Part shown: positions 17,189 to 26,389 of the stretch, one piece after another
How the letters are laid out: each line of letters starts with the position of its first letter
Position numbering within the stretch: the first letter of the stretch is position 1
Assembly: GCF_004099695.1 (NCBI RefSeq)
Contig: NZ_SCHL01000011.1
Location: 1-64,000 of the forward strand
Length of the DNA stretch: 64,000 nt
Direction: 5' to 3'
From: Methanosarcina sp. MSH10X1
Lineage (GTDB): Archaea > Halobacteriota > Methanosarcinia > Methanosarcinales > Methanosarcinaceae
Notes under the pieces: model-generated
The model's database searches: none
What the model was told of the DNA's origin: nothing
The model's input: only the letters and a program-made list of their open reading frames with translations
Position numbers and translations under genes: made by a program

Positions 17189-18745
17189 TTACTTGCGCAC
17201 AACTTCAGTTACGTATATCGCATCTCCTTCTTTGACATCGAGAAGTTTCTCAGGATTTATTATCCGGCCGATAATATTAGTTGAGGAAAACTTTTCTCCG
17301 GTGGGGCCGAAAAGCTCGTCATCTCCAATTCTTACTCCTATAGTCCCCATTCTTTTTGCAGCCTGATTTGTAATTCCTATTTCTCCTCCGAGTACCTTAT
17401 TTGTGGGCGTGTTTTCAGGAAGGATTTCCTTATACTTGACGACTTCTTTTTCGGTTTTAAAAAGGTAAGTGTCATCGTATATCATATAAACCGGCAGCTT
17501 TCCGACGGTTTTTGTTTTAAGCTCAAGAGCATGGCGGAAAAAATCTACGGATTTGGGGGCTTTTTCAGGGTAAAGTTCAATTTCAATCAGTCTTGCTCTG
17601 GATACTGCATACGCAGTTACCTTTGCTTCTCCAAGAATTTCCAGGGTTGTGGGCGGATCCTGCCTGACAATTACTGCATCCTCCCCGATATATCCGTCCT
17701 TTACCAGTTCAACCCCTATGGAAGAAAGTACTGGCTCGGCTTCTTCAAAGCTATGCCCCAGAAGAACTATCTGGGGAGGAAGGCTCTCAACAGAGAGTTT
17801 TTGTCCTTCTTCTGCGAGCTTGATAAGTTCGATACCTTTAGTTACCTGCCCTACAACGGAATGTATCAGGCTTGAAGGCCGTTCCTCCTTGGAAATATAC
17901 GTCCTGCCCAGCCCGTATCCTACTGTTCGGACGGAGATCGCACCTTCTCTTCTCGGCTCGAAATTTTCGTAAGGAACAGTTTCTCCTTTCAGGCCATCGT
18001 CCGAAATAAATGAACTGGTAGTAACATCTACAGCAAGACTTCCTTCACGGGTCAGGGCATAGAAATGTTCTGCTCCTCTGGGAGCATTTCTGGAAAGCTC
18101 AACTTCAAAATAAGTAAATATGCTATTTCCATCTTCAAGCGAAATAGTTAGATCAGTTGTACAGGTCTTCTCTGAGATTTGCTCCCATTCTATTATTGGC
18201 TCAATGGTCAGAATCGTATCGTCTCTGGATAGCCTGGATAAAATTTTTCTTCCGGTTACAACTTCTGCAAAAATTCCGTCTTCAGGCATTCCATACTCTG
18301 CCGTATGTCTTTTTAGTGAAAAAATAAGATGAGTGTTATGGGGGTCAAATCCACCTGCTCCAAACATTACCTCAAAAGCTTCAAAGCTCCCTGTCCCATG
18401 CGAAGGTTTAATTTCGGCTTCAAAGGGCCCGAAAGCCAGAGCTTCAGGGCTCGCCCAGTGCACAGGCTTCCCTTCATACTCTTCAAAATGCTTCGCCCAT
18501 AATTTTCCTGAAGGTGACTCAGGATTTTTTATTTCTATCCTGAATTCCCCTCTGGAAGTATTGATAGCGTATTCGGTGATTATTTCTGTCTTTTCTTCAG
18601 CGGTCTCTTTCAGAATTCCGATCGCTGTACCTGCCATGTAAGAGGCTCTGGAAACTTTAAGGGCATCTCCAAGGGTAGAGCCTTCAGGTAAGGTATATTT
18701 TTGCCCATTCACCTCTACGCTGATCTCATTACTCGTAATCGGCAC
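17189..18745 (-). CDS. mmp3: Methanogenesis marker protein 3 (Mmp3), cyclophilin-like domain
   Basis: 518-residue methanogen-specific protein. It opens with a ubiquitin/ThiS-like segment (ISVEVNGQKYTLPEGSTLGD). Two long beta-rich regions follow, with repeated cyclophilin-like elements (AEHFYALTREGSLAV; PEKAPKSVDFFRHALELKTK; GGEIGITNQAAKRMGTIGVR). Marker 3 proteins were long annotated as peptidyl-prolyl isomerase-like, and Mmp3 has been identified in the MCR activation complex. It lies 40 bases downstream of atwA on the same strand, so atwA and mmp3 form one operon, while mmp6 and its followers start 247 bases later. Identity is secure; mechanism is not readable. Confidence 0.93.
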   Translation of the reverse strand: MPITSNEISVEVNGQKYTLPEGSTLGDALKVSRASYMAGTAIGILKETAEEKTEIITEYAINTSRGEFRIEIKNPESPSGKLWAKHFEEYEGKPVHWASPEALAFGPFEAEIKPSHGTGSFEAFEVMFGAGGFDPHNTHLIFSLKRHTAEYGMPEDGIFAEVVTGRKILSRLSRDDTILTIEPIIEWEQISEKTCTTDLTISLEDGNSIFTYFEVELSRNAPRGAEHFYALTREGSLAVDVTTSSFISDDGLKGETVPYENFEPRREGAISVRTVGYGLGRTYISKEERPSSLIHSVVGQVTKGIELIKLAEEGQKLSVESLPPQIVLLGHSFEEAEPVLSSIGVELVKDGYIGEDAVIVRQDPPTTLEILGEAKVTAYAVSRARLIEIELYPEKAPKSVDFFRHALELKTKTVGKLPVYMIYDDTYLFKTEKEVVKYKEILPENTPTNKVLGGEIGITNQAAKRMGTIGVRIGDDELFGPTGEKFSSTNIIGRIINPEKLLDVKEGDAIYVTEVVRK

Positions 18746-18785
18746 CTCATTTTAGTATTTTCCATACTAAGAGGTGGCAGCATAT

Positions 18786-20399
18786 TTATATTTCTTCTGC
18801 AGCTTTGATTTTTTCTTCTTCGGTGAGCTGAGACAGTATATTGTTTGGCTGACCTATGTCTACAATTTTCCCGTTACGCATAAGTGCAACACGGTCACAG
18901 ATCTCGTTTACAAAATCGATATCGTGAGAAACTACGACAAACGTTTCTCCTATCTCCTCTCTGGCTTTCAGGATGGAATTCGTTACCGATACCTTGGTGA
19001 TCGGGTCCATAGTCCCTGTCGGCTCATCCATAATGACAATTCTCGGCTCCTTTATCAGAACCTGCGCAAGTGCAATTCTATGCCGCTCCCCTTCACTCAG
19101 TTCATCGGTCATTTTGGGTAAAATGGCTTTTGCCTTGTTTTCCTCAAAGCCTGCAGCCTTGAGAGTAATTACGGCTTTTCTAACCCCGAGTTCAAAAGGC
19201 AGGTCAAGGCTAATAGACTCGGTAAGGTTGTCTATTACGGAGCTGTGAGTGTAAAGGCCGTATTCCTGATGCAGGAATCCCATGTACTTAGTTGCCCTTC
19301 CTTTATTCTCCACTCCCAGTTTTGTCATGTCAACCCATTCGTCTCCCACGCGAACCTCAACTTCTCCGGATGTGGGCGGTAGAATTCCCATAAGAATCTT
19401 TGAGGTTGTGGTTTTGCCTGCTCCGCTCACTCCGACCAGCCCGAAAATTTCTCCTTCCTTTACATCAAAGGAGATATCATCTACGGCTCTTACCACGCCA
19501 CGGTCAACTGAGATATAGCGTTTTGAAAGGTTTCTTACCCTGATTATAGGCTCGCCGACCATCACATTTTTTTCTTGCTTTACCATGGACACACTTTGCA
19601 TGAATATCGCAGAAACCTCAAGCGGGTCACCTTCCTGGACTACCTCTCCATTTTCAAGCAGGATAGCCTTATCTGCCATCTGTTCGATAACCTCAGGCCA
19701 GTGAGAAGTCAGGATCATGCTCATATTATAGTTCTTAACTGACCTGATCATAGCATCATGGACCAGTCTTGCAGTCATGGGGTCAAGAGTGCCTGTAGGC
19801 TCATCAGCTAGCAGAAGCAGGGGATTTCTCACAAGCTGCCTTGCAAGCACAACTCTCTGTTTTTCTCCACCCGAAAGTTCTCTTGCAACATGCATCATGC
19901 GGTGACTCAGGTTTACTTCTTCCAGCAGTTCGACTGCTTTTTTCATAGAGTCTTTTCCTGCATACCCGATCTCATTCAGAGAGTTAATAACGTTTACAAG
20001 AACTCTTTCGTCTCCGTAAAGTGCAAAGGTGCGCTGAAGCATAATGGCTATACGTTTGGTAACATCTTTTCTTACCGGACTGTAAAGGGAGAGTTTTACG
20101 AAATCCGCTTCAAAAGCCTCCAGCGTCTCTCCACATACCGGGCACCTCTGGCCTGTTTTGCTGGGGCGCTCTATGAAACCGCATTTCGGGCAGCGGGCAA
20201 GATGATAAATCACTTCACCTGATATGTTTTCAAAAGATTCTGTGCCGCGCAGTACGTGCATCAGGATCGTTTTCCCGGACCCGCTTTTTCCCAGAACTCC
20301 AACGATTTCCCCTTCGTTAATGCTTAAGTTTACGTTTTTCAGGGCCTTGTGACCATCGAAATCTATGGTTAGATTTTTAACTTCAATAAATACTGGCAT
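18786..20399 (-). CDS. atwA: MCR activation component A2 (AtwA), tandem ABC ATPase
   Basis: 537-residue soluble protein with two ABC ATPase domains, the ATP-binding component A2 needed for reductive activation of methyl-CoM reductase. Domain 1 has Walker A GKSGSGKT (~residues 37-44). An inserted zinc-ribbon (CPKCGF ... CPVCGE, ~69-95) is typical of A2. Its signature is [16 protein letters not shown] with [11 protein letters not shown]. Domain 2 has [13 protein letters not shown] (~321), signature [15 protein letters not shown] and [10 protein letters not shown]. No membrane domain is present. GGAGG stands seven bases before the ATG. It leads the atwA-mmp3 operon, and an 18-bp tandem array lies about 265-335 bases upstream. 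High confidence. Confidence 0.96.
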   Translation of the reverse strand: MPVFIEVKNLTIDFDGHKALKNVNLSINEGEIVGVLGKSGSGKTILMHVLRGTESFENISGEVIYHLARCPKCGFIERPSKTGQRCPVCGETLEAFEADFVKLSLYSPVRKDVTKRIAIMLQRTFALYGDERVLVNVINSLNEIGYAGKDSMKKAVELLEEVNLSHRMMHVARELSGGEKQRVVLARQLVRNPLLLLADEPTGTLDPMTARLVHDAMIRSVKNYNMSMILTSHWPEVIEQMADKAILLENGEVVQEGDPLEVSAIFMQSVSMVKQEKNVMVGEPIIRVRNLSKRYISVDRGVVRAVDDISFDVKEGEIFGLVGVSGAGKTTTSKILMGILPPTSGEVEVRVGDEWVDMTKLGVENKGRATKYMGFLHQEYGLYTHSSVIDNLTESISLDLPFELGVRKAVITLKAAGFEENKAKAILPKMTDELSEGERHRIALAQVLIKEPRIVIMDEPTGTMDPITKVSVTNSILKAREEIGETFVVVSHDIDFVNEICDRVALMRNGKIVDIGQPNNILSQLTEEEKIKAAEEI

Positions 20400-20755
20400 G
20401 GATTTTCCTCCGCAATTATGAGCTGCAAAACTTTCTGGTGGTTCTTGCCTGCCTGGGCATATAGCTCAAGAGTGAAAAGCAATTATTACAAGTGAATAAT
20501 ACAGTAACATAAACAATGAATTTCACACATTTGGGCAACAAGTACATAAGAGTAAAGATTACATAAACGTAACGCATTATTTTTTCACTGTTAACATTTA
20601 AAGCAGGGTTTATAATCAAATTCATCTGGTGAACTTCCTTAGTCAAATTAATTTCGTCCTGCTATATTGACTCGTTGTGTTATATTGATTAGTCTTCTTA
20701 TATTGACTCGTCGTGTTATATTATTCGTTTTATATATTAATTTCTTTTATACAAG
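20400..20755. other. Upstream region of atwA
   Basis: About 355 bases between a HAD gene and atwA, both leftward. It holds the 18-bp tandem array described separately. A minus-strand frame at 20416-20646 is rich in hydrophobic and rare codons without family similarity, and I do not call it. Confidence 0.35.
20663..20734. repeat. 18-bp tandem repeats upstream of atwA
   Basis: Units start at 20663 (TATATTGACTCGTTGTGT), 20681 (TATATTGATTAGTCTTCT), 20699 (TATATTGACTCGTCGTGT) and, degraded, at 20717. Copies one and three differ at a single base. The array sits 3' of the HAD gene and 5' of atwA. Each unit starts with a TATA-like run. It may contain promoter elements, bind a regulator, or both. Confidence 0.75.
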
Positions 20756-21556
20756 TTACAGCGCTTTTACCACATCCACAACCTTTATTATGTTGTCAAT
20801 TATCACATCTGCCGCTTTTCTAAGTTCTTCGGGTCTTCTGTCACCCTGTTGCGTTGTCATTATCCCCACGTCTGCTGCCCTGAAAGCCAGTATGTCATTG
20901 ATTCCATCCCCTACCATGACTACTTTTTCATATTTACTTTTTAGTTCAAGCACAATTTTTTCCTTCATGAGGGTGTTTGAGAAGGCAAAAACTCTTTCCT
21001 GGGGAATATTTACAAACTCAGCCAATTGCATGAGAGCAAATAAACTATCTCCTGACGCGATATAAGTGTCTATTTTCATGGAATGCAGAGTCTGGATTGT
21101 TTGCAGCGTTGTGCTGAATACGTGTCCACCTGTGCTCAGTACATACGGCACGCTTCTGGCCTCGGAGTCTACTATCAAGCCTGCTGCAATGTAAAAAACA
21201 TTAGGGCAGCGGGCTGTAACTGCTTCCAGCACTTCATGTACGTCACCAATTCTTGCGGCGGTTCCTCTTATAATTTCACATGCAATTTCCGGAGTAAATT
21301 TTCCTTTTGAGCAGCTTATGCCTAATGAAACTCGGTGCTCTCTTATAAATTCGAATAATGGCATATCTTTTCTTGAACGCAGGATTATATCACTTTCGGC
21401 ATTCAGAACTACAAGCCCGCATCCGTTTTTTTGCGCGACGATAGCAGTGCTCTCTATGTTTTCAAGAATATTCCCTGTGCTGGCTTCCTTTGCAACCCTG
21501 TACATATGTAGAAGGGTTCCAGCGCTGTCAAAGACCACTGCAATTCTTTTGGACAT
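20756..21556 (-). CDS. HAD-superfamily protein with P-type-ATPase-like core
   Basis: 266-residue soluble HAD-fold protein. Motif I is DSAGT at residues 10-14, where most HAD phosphatases have DxDGT; the general acid/base Asp is replaced by Ala, as in phosphonoacetaldehyde hydrolase. Motif III is a Lys in LELKSKYEKV, and motif IV is GDGINDILAFRAADVGIM (~residue 212), close to the P-domain of P-type ATPases. A ~110-residue insert separates motif I from motif II. The gene lies just upstream of atwA on the same strand, preceded by a presenilin-like protease. It may act on a phosphorylated metabolite or phosphonate, or bind without hydrolysis. Substrate unknown. Confidence 0.82.
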   Translation of the reverse strand: MSKRIAVVFDSAGTLLHMYRVAKEASTGNILENIESTAIVAQKNGCGLVVLNAESDIILRSRKDMPLFEFIREHRVSLGISCSKGKFTPEIACEIIRGTAARIGDVHEVLEAVTARCPNVFYIAAGLIVDSEARSVPYVLSTGGHVFSTTLQTIQTLHSMKIDTYIASGDSLFALMQLAEFVNIPQERVFAFSNTLMKEKIVLELKSKYEKVVMVGDGINDILAFRAADVGIMTTQQGDRRPEELRKAADVIIDNIIKVVDVVKAL

Positions 21557-21654
21557 ATCAAGTGATTATGCTATAAAATAAAAAAATCTTTGTAAAAATC
21601 CGGAAAACTCAATAGAGATTTGATGAAAATAAAATATGTGAAGAAAAGCTAACT

Positions 21655-22548
21655 TCACATTATCTGGGCTCCTGAGAGCAGGACACCTGCAAAGAATCCA
21701 AGGATCACTCCGGAGTTCAGGAAAGGGAGCCCTGCCTGGGGTTTTCCTCTCATTACCAGGATGGAAAGTATTGCGTGCCCCGCAAGGGTGCCCAATATAG
21801 CCCCGAGAACTGGATATGAGATCCCATTGCTTTCCATAAAGACATTTGCCGAGACCACCAGAAGGGTAGGCATAACCGCATCTCCGAGACCCATGAAGAA
21901 GGCTTCGCGCTTTTCTCCCGATTTGAAGTTCTCCTTCAGGAAGGAGTAACCTGAATTTTTTGGAATTACGAACAGGATCGGAAGCTTCAGGTCCATTATC
22001 CCCTCAGCCATAGTAACCATATGCTTTGTTTTGTATACCGAGATAGCATCATAGATTGCAAGAAGTAGCAGGAGTACTATTATGGGGATAATTGAAAGGG
22101 AAATCCCTATCAGGGCACTGACCCCCGCTGCAATACAAACGCCCACAATGTCAACTATGTACCATTCGGGATATTTATAGAGCAGTACTGTTATTCCTGT
22201 GGATAGCACCGCTGAGGCAATGACTTCAAATCCCGACAGAGACGGAATGAGAGTAAACAGGGCAAAGAATACGTAGTATAGGGTACTTATTATAGCCAGG
22301 TAAATAAAGAGGCTGATTACCCATTTCATATTTCTCTTTAGTGCGATCAGGACAAACAGGGTGAAAACCAGGATCATTATAATATAATATATGGAATTGG
22401 ACACCTGGGTAGGGTCTTCAAAAGCCTGCATTTCATTAACTTCCATGGGTGCGGATAAAAAAAGTGCAAGAATCTGCACTACCAAGATTAATCCTCCCAT
22501 GGAGAGAATAGGTAAATAATCTTTAATTGATTGTTCGCTGGAACTCAA
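21655..22548 (-). CDS. Presenilin/signal-peptide-peptidase-like intramembrane aspartyl protease
   Basis: 297-residue polytopic membrane protein with about nine hydrophobic segments and the GxGD-protease signature: IYDAISVY with the first catalytic Asp (~164), GLGDAV with the second (~218), and a C-terminal QAGLPFLNSG corresponding to the PAL element (~269). This is the archaeal presenilin/SPP homologue family, which cleaves peptides within the membrane, often leftover signal peptides. The frame opens with TTG (not ATG), supported by GAGGAG eight bases upstream. It is followed by the HAD gene 98 bases downstream and may share a transcript with it. Confidence 0.88.
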   Translation of the reverse strand: MSSSEQSIKDYLPILSMGGLILVVQILALFLSAPMEVNEMQAFEDPTQVSNSIYYIIMILVFTLFVLIALKRNMKWVISLFIYLAIISTLYYVFFALFTLIPSLSGFEVIASAVLSTGITVLLYKYPEWYIVDIVGVCIAAGVSALIGISLSIIPIIVLLLLLAIYDAISVYKTKHMVTMAEGIMDLKLPILFVIPKNSGYSFLKENFKSGEKREAFFMGLGDAVMPTLLVVSANVFMESNGISYPVLGAILGTLAGHAILSILVMRGKPQAGLPFLNSGVILGFFAGVLLSGAQIM

Positions 22549-23007
22549 GTGCTAAACTCCTCAATTCTTAACAGTATGCCTCTTTTATTCCTTTATATAT
22601 TTACTGTATTTTTATCTCCTGTTCTTCTAGCCTGTTTATATAATAACCTTGCCTGGAAAATCTCTTTCTTTTGTCATATTTTTCAGGAAGGGGATTTATC
22701 ACATAGTATTTCAGGCGCAGTACTTCTGATACATTCCTTAAGATCTGGCTCTTTTTTCTAGAGCATTCGCTTATCGACTTTTCGGGTAGGCTATAAGTTT
22801 TTGCGCTTTCAATCCGGGAGATAAGAGTTGAAAACAAAAAATTTGTCATTTGATGAAAGTTTTGTTCTCAGGCGCTCTATTCGAACCTTAAACGAACGTA
22901 CACTACAATCAGATATTGATATCTACTTTCTGACACGGAATTCCCTTTTCAAAAGAAATTTCGGTTTTGATGCTTTCTCCCGGATAAACCATGCCCTATA
23001 TTTTTCA
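22549..23007. other. Intergenic region next to a decayed integrase
   Basis: About 460 bases. A minus-strand frame (22601-22849) ending in a charged stretch has no recognisable family and no clear start site. The region adjoins an integrase remnant and may be old mobile-element debris, but I cannot show this. Confidence 0.3.
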
Positions 23008-23508
23008 CTGACTTACAGGCAATATTGCTTTTTTCAAAGGATCATATACCTTGAGGACTTCCTGCAGTTGCTCCTCAGTATGGATATCCATATTACCTTT
23101 CAGCGGGTACGCTTTGATCCTGGCCTGCGGCAATTCAGGAATCTCAATATCAAGAGCCTGGTAAAAACTTTTGAGTCCTGCTAAACGACTCCTGGCGGTC
23201 AGATTGGCGTTGCCCCTTTCCTTTTGTAAGCGCTTTCCAGACCCAATTAGATACTTTTTTATACTGCGCTGTCGCATCAGTTTACCAGATTTAACTTCCT
23301 GTTCGGCCTCCGTTAATAGTTAACCCGGTGTCTTCCCGGTCCATTTGGTAAAGTGTCTCATAGCTAACAAGTAATTCCTTTCCGTATTCGACTGCGGGAT
23401 CGGAGTGTCAGGCTACTCTCTAATTACCGGATCATCGCGCAGGCCGTCAAAGTTTATAAGGAGATCCCCAAACTCTTGATATATTACCTTTGGGTTGATA
23501 CTTTAGCA
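23008..23508 (-). pseudogene. Decayed tyrosine recombinase (integrase), N-terminal part
   Basis: Read leftward in one frame, the stretch gives an N-terminal SAM-like, core-binding segment of an XerC/D-type integrase. It reads RNYLLAMRHFTKWTGKTPG, a stop, then LLTEAEQEVKSGKLMRQRSI, then LTARSRLAGLKSFYQALDIE and HTEEQLQEVLKVYDPLKKAI. There are in-frame stops at about 23414 and 23322, and the catalytic C-terminal domain (with Arg, His and Tyr) is absent after LKKAILPV. It cannot encode an active enzyme. It marks an old integration event beside the presenilin-like gene. I see no attachment site or cargo. Confidence 0.65.
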
Positions 23509-23596
23509 AAAGTATCTCCGCTTGATCGTTTTGAAATATATATTACAGAACACTTGTGTATGCGGAAAAATCTTACAGGTATATTAGAGGTATACA

Positions 23597-23920
23597 ATGG
23601 AAACTAGAGATACAGTATTTCTTGTTGTGATGGTTCTGTCAGCCTTTCTTCTATCCTTTGAATGGCTTAGAAGATTTGCATACAAACCCACAAACCCCTT
23701 GATTATTCTCTCGGTTATGGTCCTGGTCGGAACGCTAGCGATTATGCTCATCTCTATTAACAACAGGCTTCAGGAGCTCGAAGATAAAATGGAAGCAAAG
23801 GACCGCACCCTCAAGGTCAACATGGAGAGTACGGGAATGAAGATTGAAGAAAGGATGAATGAACTCTCAAGCAAAGTTGATAATTCAATCTACGAGTTCA
23901 ACCGCAGAAAGTATCACTGA
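23597..23920 (+). CDS. Small membrane protein with C-terminal coiled coil
   Basis: 107 residues. There are two hydrophobic segments (~6-20 and ~34-54), then a charged, heptad-like helix (INNRLQELEDKMEAKDRTLK; MKIEERMNELSSKVDNSIYE) that should form a cytosolic coiled coil. The arrangement suggests an oligomeric membrane-anchored scaffold, but no family function is known to me. A purine-rich stretch (AGAGGTATACA) precedes the ATG. It stands alone between an integrase remnant and a TrmO-like gene. Confidence 0.72.
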   Translation: METRDTVFLVVMVLSAFLLSFEWLRRFAYKPTNPLIILSVMVLVGTLAIMLISINNRLQELEDKMEAKDRTLKVNMESTGMKIEERMNELSSKVDNSIYEFNRRKYH

Positions 23921-24427
23921 ATTTTACTTATAATTCTATTTTTTATAAGGACCGGACTTTCAATCTTCTATTCTAAGAAAAAGATATGGTTGGATATTCA
24001 AATTTTGCTGACAATTAAATACAGTTTTTTATTTGAGAATATCTAACATTTTAGCAGCATCCCCTTTATAGTGCAGGAATCTTCCACGTGGGCGAGGTTA
24101 ATTTTAAAAAACAGTAGATAAGAAATTTATTAAACAGATTCTCAGGTTTTATTCGAGTTTGAGTATAAACTTATTACTATTTATCCTAGTCTGAATTGCA
24201 ATATCTACTAATATTTCCGATTTATTCAGGTTCAATCCGGCCATTTCGGGTGCAAGCACCTTGATTTAGTAAGGTATATATATTGGTTCTTCTGTAGTAG
24301 AGAGGAATATCTGAGATCCGATTATTAATAAAAATATTAAAGAAGTTATCACATATCGCAAGTTATTATTACTCAGAGTTAGTATTATTTGATTACTTGT
24401 GTAAGCAGGTAAAGAAGGAAAGCTAAT
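23921..24427. other. Intergenic region with TATA candidate
   Basis: About 500 AT-rich bases without a gene. AAGGTATATATATTGG at about 24270-24285 is a good TATA candidate for the rightward 100-residue gene at 24428, which would give a leader of roughly 115 bases. The stretch near 24230 (GGTTCAATCCGG) looks like a tRNA T-arm, but nothing around it folds as a tRNA. Confidence 0.35.
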
Positions 24428-24730
24428 ATGCACCTCAATCTGGAACCGATTGGCATTATCAAGAAGGTTGCAAATAAGTCGGAAATTTTGATTTATTCTG
24501 ATTTTGAACAGGTCATACGAAATATTGTGTCCAAAATAGGAGAAGGAGCTGAAAAAGGACAGAAGCTCCTGGTCATCCATAAAAACAATAACAAAAAACA
24601 GATAGATGGGCACCAGGTTCAGGTCACGAAAGCGACCTTACTGGAGAGAAAAGGCAATTTGCTGACAATATCCAAGATAGAGGCAAATGAAGATTCAGTG
24701 ATCGATGTTCGACTTGACCTTACCGCCTGA
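24428..24730 (+). CDS. Short TrmO/TsaA-like beta-barrel protein
   Basis: 100-residue protein beginning MHLNLEPIGIIKKVANKSE. It loosely matches the TrmO (TsaA/YaeB) fold: a first strand with xPIGIIxxx, a middle strand (QKLLVIHKN) where TrmO has a hydrophobic-Trp/Phe-His strand, and a closing DSVIDVRLDL where TrmO has the PVLDIKP strand. It is shorter than the ~130-160 residues of catalytic TrmO and lacks the usual RxSxRPN-type motif, so a tRNA methyltransferase activity is unlikely. AAGGAAAG precedes the ATG. Conserved small protein of unknown function with a probable SAM-binding-like barrel. Confidence 0.55.
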   Translation: MHLNLEPIGIIKKVANKSEILIYSDFEQVIRNIVSKIGEGAEKGQKLLVIHKNNNKKQIDGHQVQVTKATLLERKGNLLTISKIEANEDSVIDVRLDLTA

Positions 24731-25293
24731 GTTCTGAAGTCTCTGAAGAGACTTATGAAACCCATTAAAATATCATCTCTTTTTCATCCCTTACTGGATA
24801 GCTTTGATGGGCGACCAGGAAATGGTAATAAGGTATAAACAAAATAAGCGGGACTTAAGCTTTGTGAATTTAGCTGAAACATCATGAGCCGGATTTAAGC
24901 TCCATGAGCAGAAACTGTATGGTTGAATCAGAGCTGGATTAATTAGACTGAAACTCTGTGGTTAGTTGCTTTATTTTTACTATTATGCTGAGCAGTTACT
25001 GTTTCTCTGAAGCTTCTACCTTCAACGGGATATCTCAGAATAACTCGAAATGCGCGGTAAATATAAAACTTCAGTACCTATAAAGCGTATTGAGCAGTAA
25101 AACTACAGGATTACTGTAAAACACCTCTGATATTTAGCCGCAGCAAAGCATATATGATATTGGCTTGAGGTAAAAGGCCTTTGATATTGAATTCTCACGG
25201 AACCGTTGGAAGGCTAATGAATAAGGCAAGGGGTAAGAAAGAAAATAATTGGAGCGCTGAAGCTTCAGGAAAACTTAAGACTCGAGGGAAAAT
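24731..25293. other. Intergenic region upstream of fen
   Basis: About 560 bases without a convincing gene. The left part has imperfect direct repeats containing TTAAGCT followed by ATGAG or GTGAA and GAAAC. Near the right end GCATATATGATATTGG (about 25147-25162) is a TATA candidate for fen, implying a leader of more than 100 bases. Confidence 0.3.
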
Positions 25294-26310
25294 ATGGGCA
25301 CAGACATAGGCGATCTGCTTCAGAAAAGAAAAGTTGAGTTTTCGGATCTTGCAAACCAGGTGGTTGCAATTGATGCATTTAATACGCTGCACCAGTTTTT
25401 GAGCATTATTCGCCAGCGGGATGGAAATCCTCTGGTCGATTCCGCAGGTAGAGTAACTTCCCACCTCTCAGGTCTGCTTTACCGGACAGCAAGCCTTGTT
25501 GAAGTCGGTATCAAGCCTCTTTTTGTTTTTGATGGCAAACCTCCTGCTCTCAAGTCCGAAACACTGAATAAAAGGAAAGAAGTAAGGGAATCTTCAAGGG
25601 AAAAATGGGAAAATGCAAAAGCCGTCGGGGATCTCGAATCGGCTTATAGGTATGCCCAGGCTTCCTCAAAAGTAAATCAGGAGATTATTGAAGATTCCAA
25701 GTATCTTCTTAGCGCTATGGGAATTCCTTTCGTTCAGGCACCCTGTGAAGGGGAAGCTCAGGCTGCACATATGGTTCTCAAAAAAGATGCTAATTGCGTT
25801 GCTTCGCAGGATTATGACTCATTCCTTTTTGGAGCGCCGGTTGTTGTCCGGAACCTGGCCGTAACAGGAAAACGCAAGCTTCCGGGAAAGAATATTTACG
25901 TCGACGTCGAAGCCGAAATAATAGAACTGGACGAAACTCTCCAGGCCCTGGAAATTACCAGGGAGCAGCTTATAGATATCGCGATCTGTGTGGGGACGGA
26001 TTATAATAAAGGCCTGGAAAAAGTAGGCCCGAAAACAGCCCTCAAACTTATTAAAAAGCATGGAGATATTTATGCCGTGCTCCGCGAAAAAAGGGCAGAA
26101 ATCGAAGCTGTGGACCGGATCCGGGAAATCTTTCTCAACCCTGATGTGACGGATAATTACGAAATAAAATGGGGCAAACCTGACTCCGAAAAACTTCTTG
26201 AATTCCTTTGTGAAAAGCATGATTTCTCGGTTGACAGGGTGGAAAAAGCTGCAGAACGGCTTAAAGCGGCTTCAGGAGCCAGACAAAAAACTCTTGACCA
26301 GTGGTTTTAA
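25294..26310 (+). CDS. fen: Flap endonuclease 1
   Basis: 338-residue structure-specific 5' nuclease that removes flaps in Okazaki-fragment maturation and base-excision repair. Active-site acids are all present: D27 (VVAIDAFN), [26 protein letters not shown] and [10 protein letters not shown]. The helix-hairpin-helix region [17 protein letters not shown] follows. The C-terminus KTLDQWF is a PCNA-binding PIP box. The length is normal for archaeal FEN-1. It stands as a single gene, with the metal exporter 80 bases downstream on the same strand. Confidence 0.97.
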   Translation: MGTDIGDLLQKRKVEFSDLANQVVAIDAFNTLHQFLSIIRQRDGNPLVDSAGRVTSHLSGLLYRTASLVEVGIKPLFVFDGKPPALKSETLNKRKEVRESSREKWENAKAVGDLESAYRYAQASSKVNQEIIEDSKYLLSAMGIPFVQAPCEGEAQAAHMVLKKDANCVASQDYDSFLFGAPVVVRNLAVTGKRKLPGKNIYVDVEAEIIELDETLQALEITREQLIDIAICVGTDYNKGLEKVGPKTALKLIKKHGDIYAVLREKRAEIEAVDRIREIFLNPDVTDNYEIKWGKPDSEKLLEFLCEKHDFSVDRVEKAAERLKAASGARQKTLDQWF

Positions 26311-26375
26311 GGAATCTTTTATTCAGAAGCATTTTGCTCCATAATTTTCCTTTATAATTTCTATCGTATCCAGCC

Positions 26376-26383
26376 AAGGAGGT
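26376..26383 (+). promoter_or_regulatory. Strong ribosome-binding site deciding a CTG start
   Basis: AAGGAGGT, complementary to the 3' end of archaeal 16S rRNA, ends six bases before a CTG at 26390. No ATG, GTG or TTG in this frame lies between the upstream stop (26342) and an ATG inside the first membrane helix (26519). The site is the main evidence for a non-canonical start. Confidence 0.7.
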
Positions 26384-26389
26384 CTGAGA

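Noticed and set aside
20416-20646. Minus-strand 76-codon frame upstream of atwA
   Set aside because: It lies in the atwA promoter area and has a hydrophobic, rare-codon composition without any family pattern.
22601-22849. Minus-strand frame of 82 codons near the integrase remnant
   Set aside because: No similarity I can name. It may be debris of the same old element, but nothing in the sequence proves it.
24225-24260. Possible tRNA T-arm (GGTTCAATCCGG)
   Set aside because: No acceptor stem, D-arm or anticodon arm can be formed at the right distances on either side.
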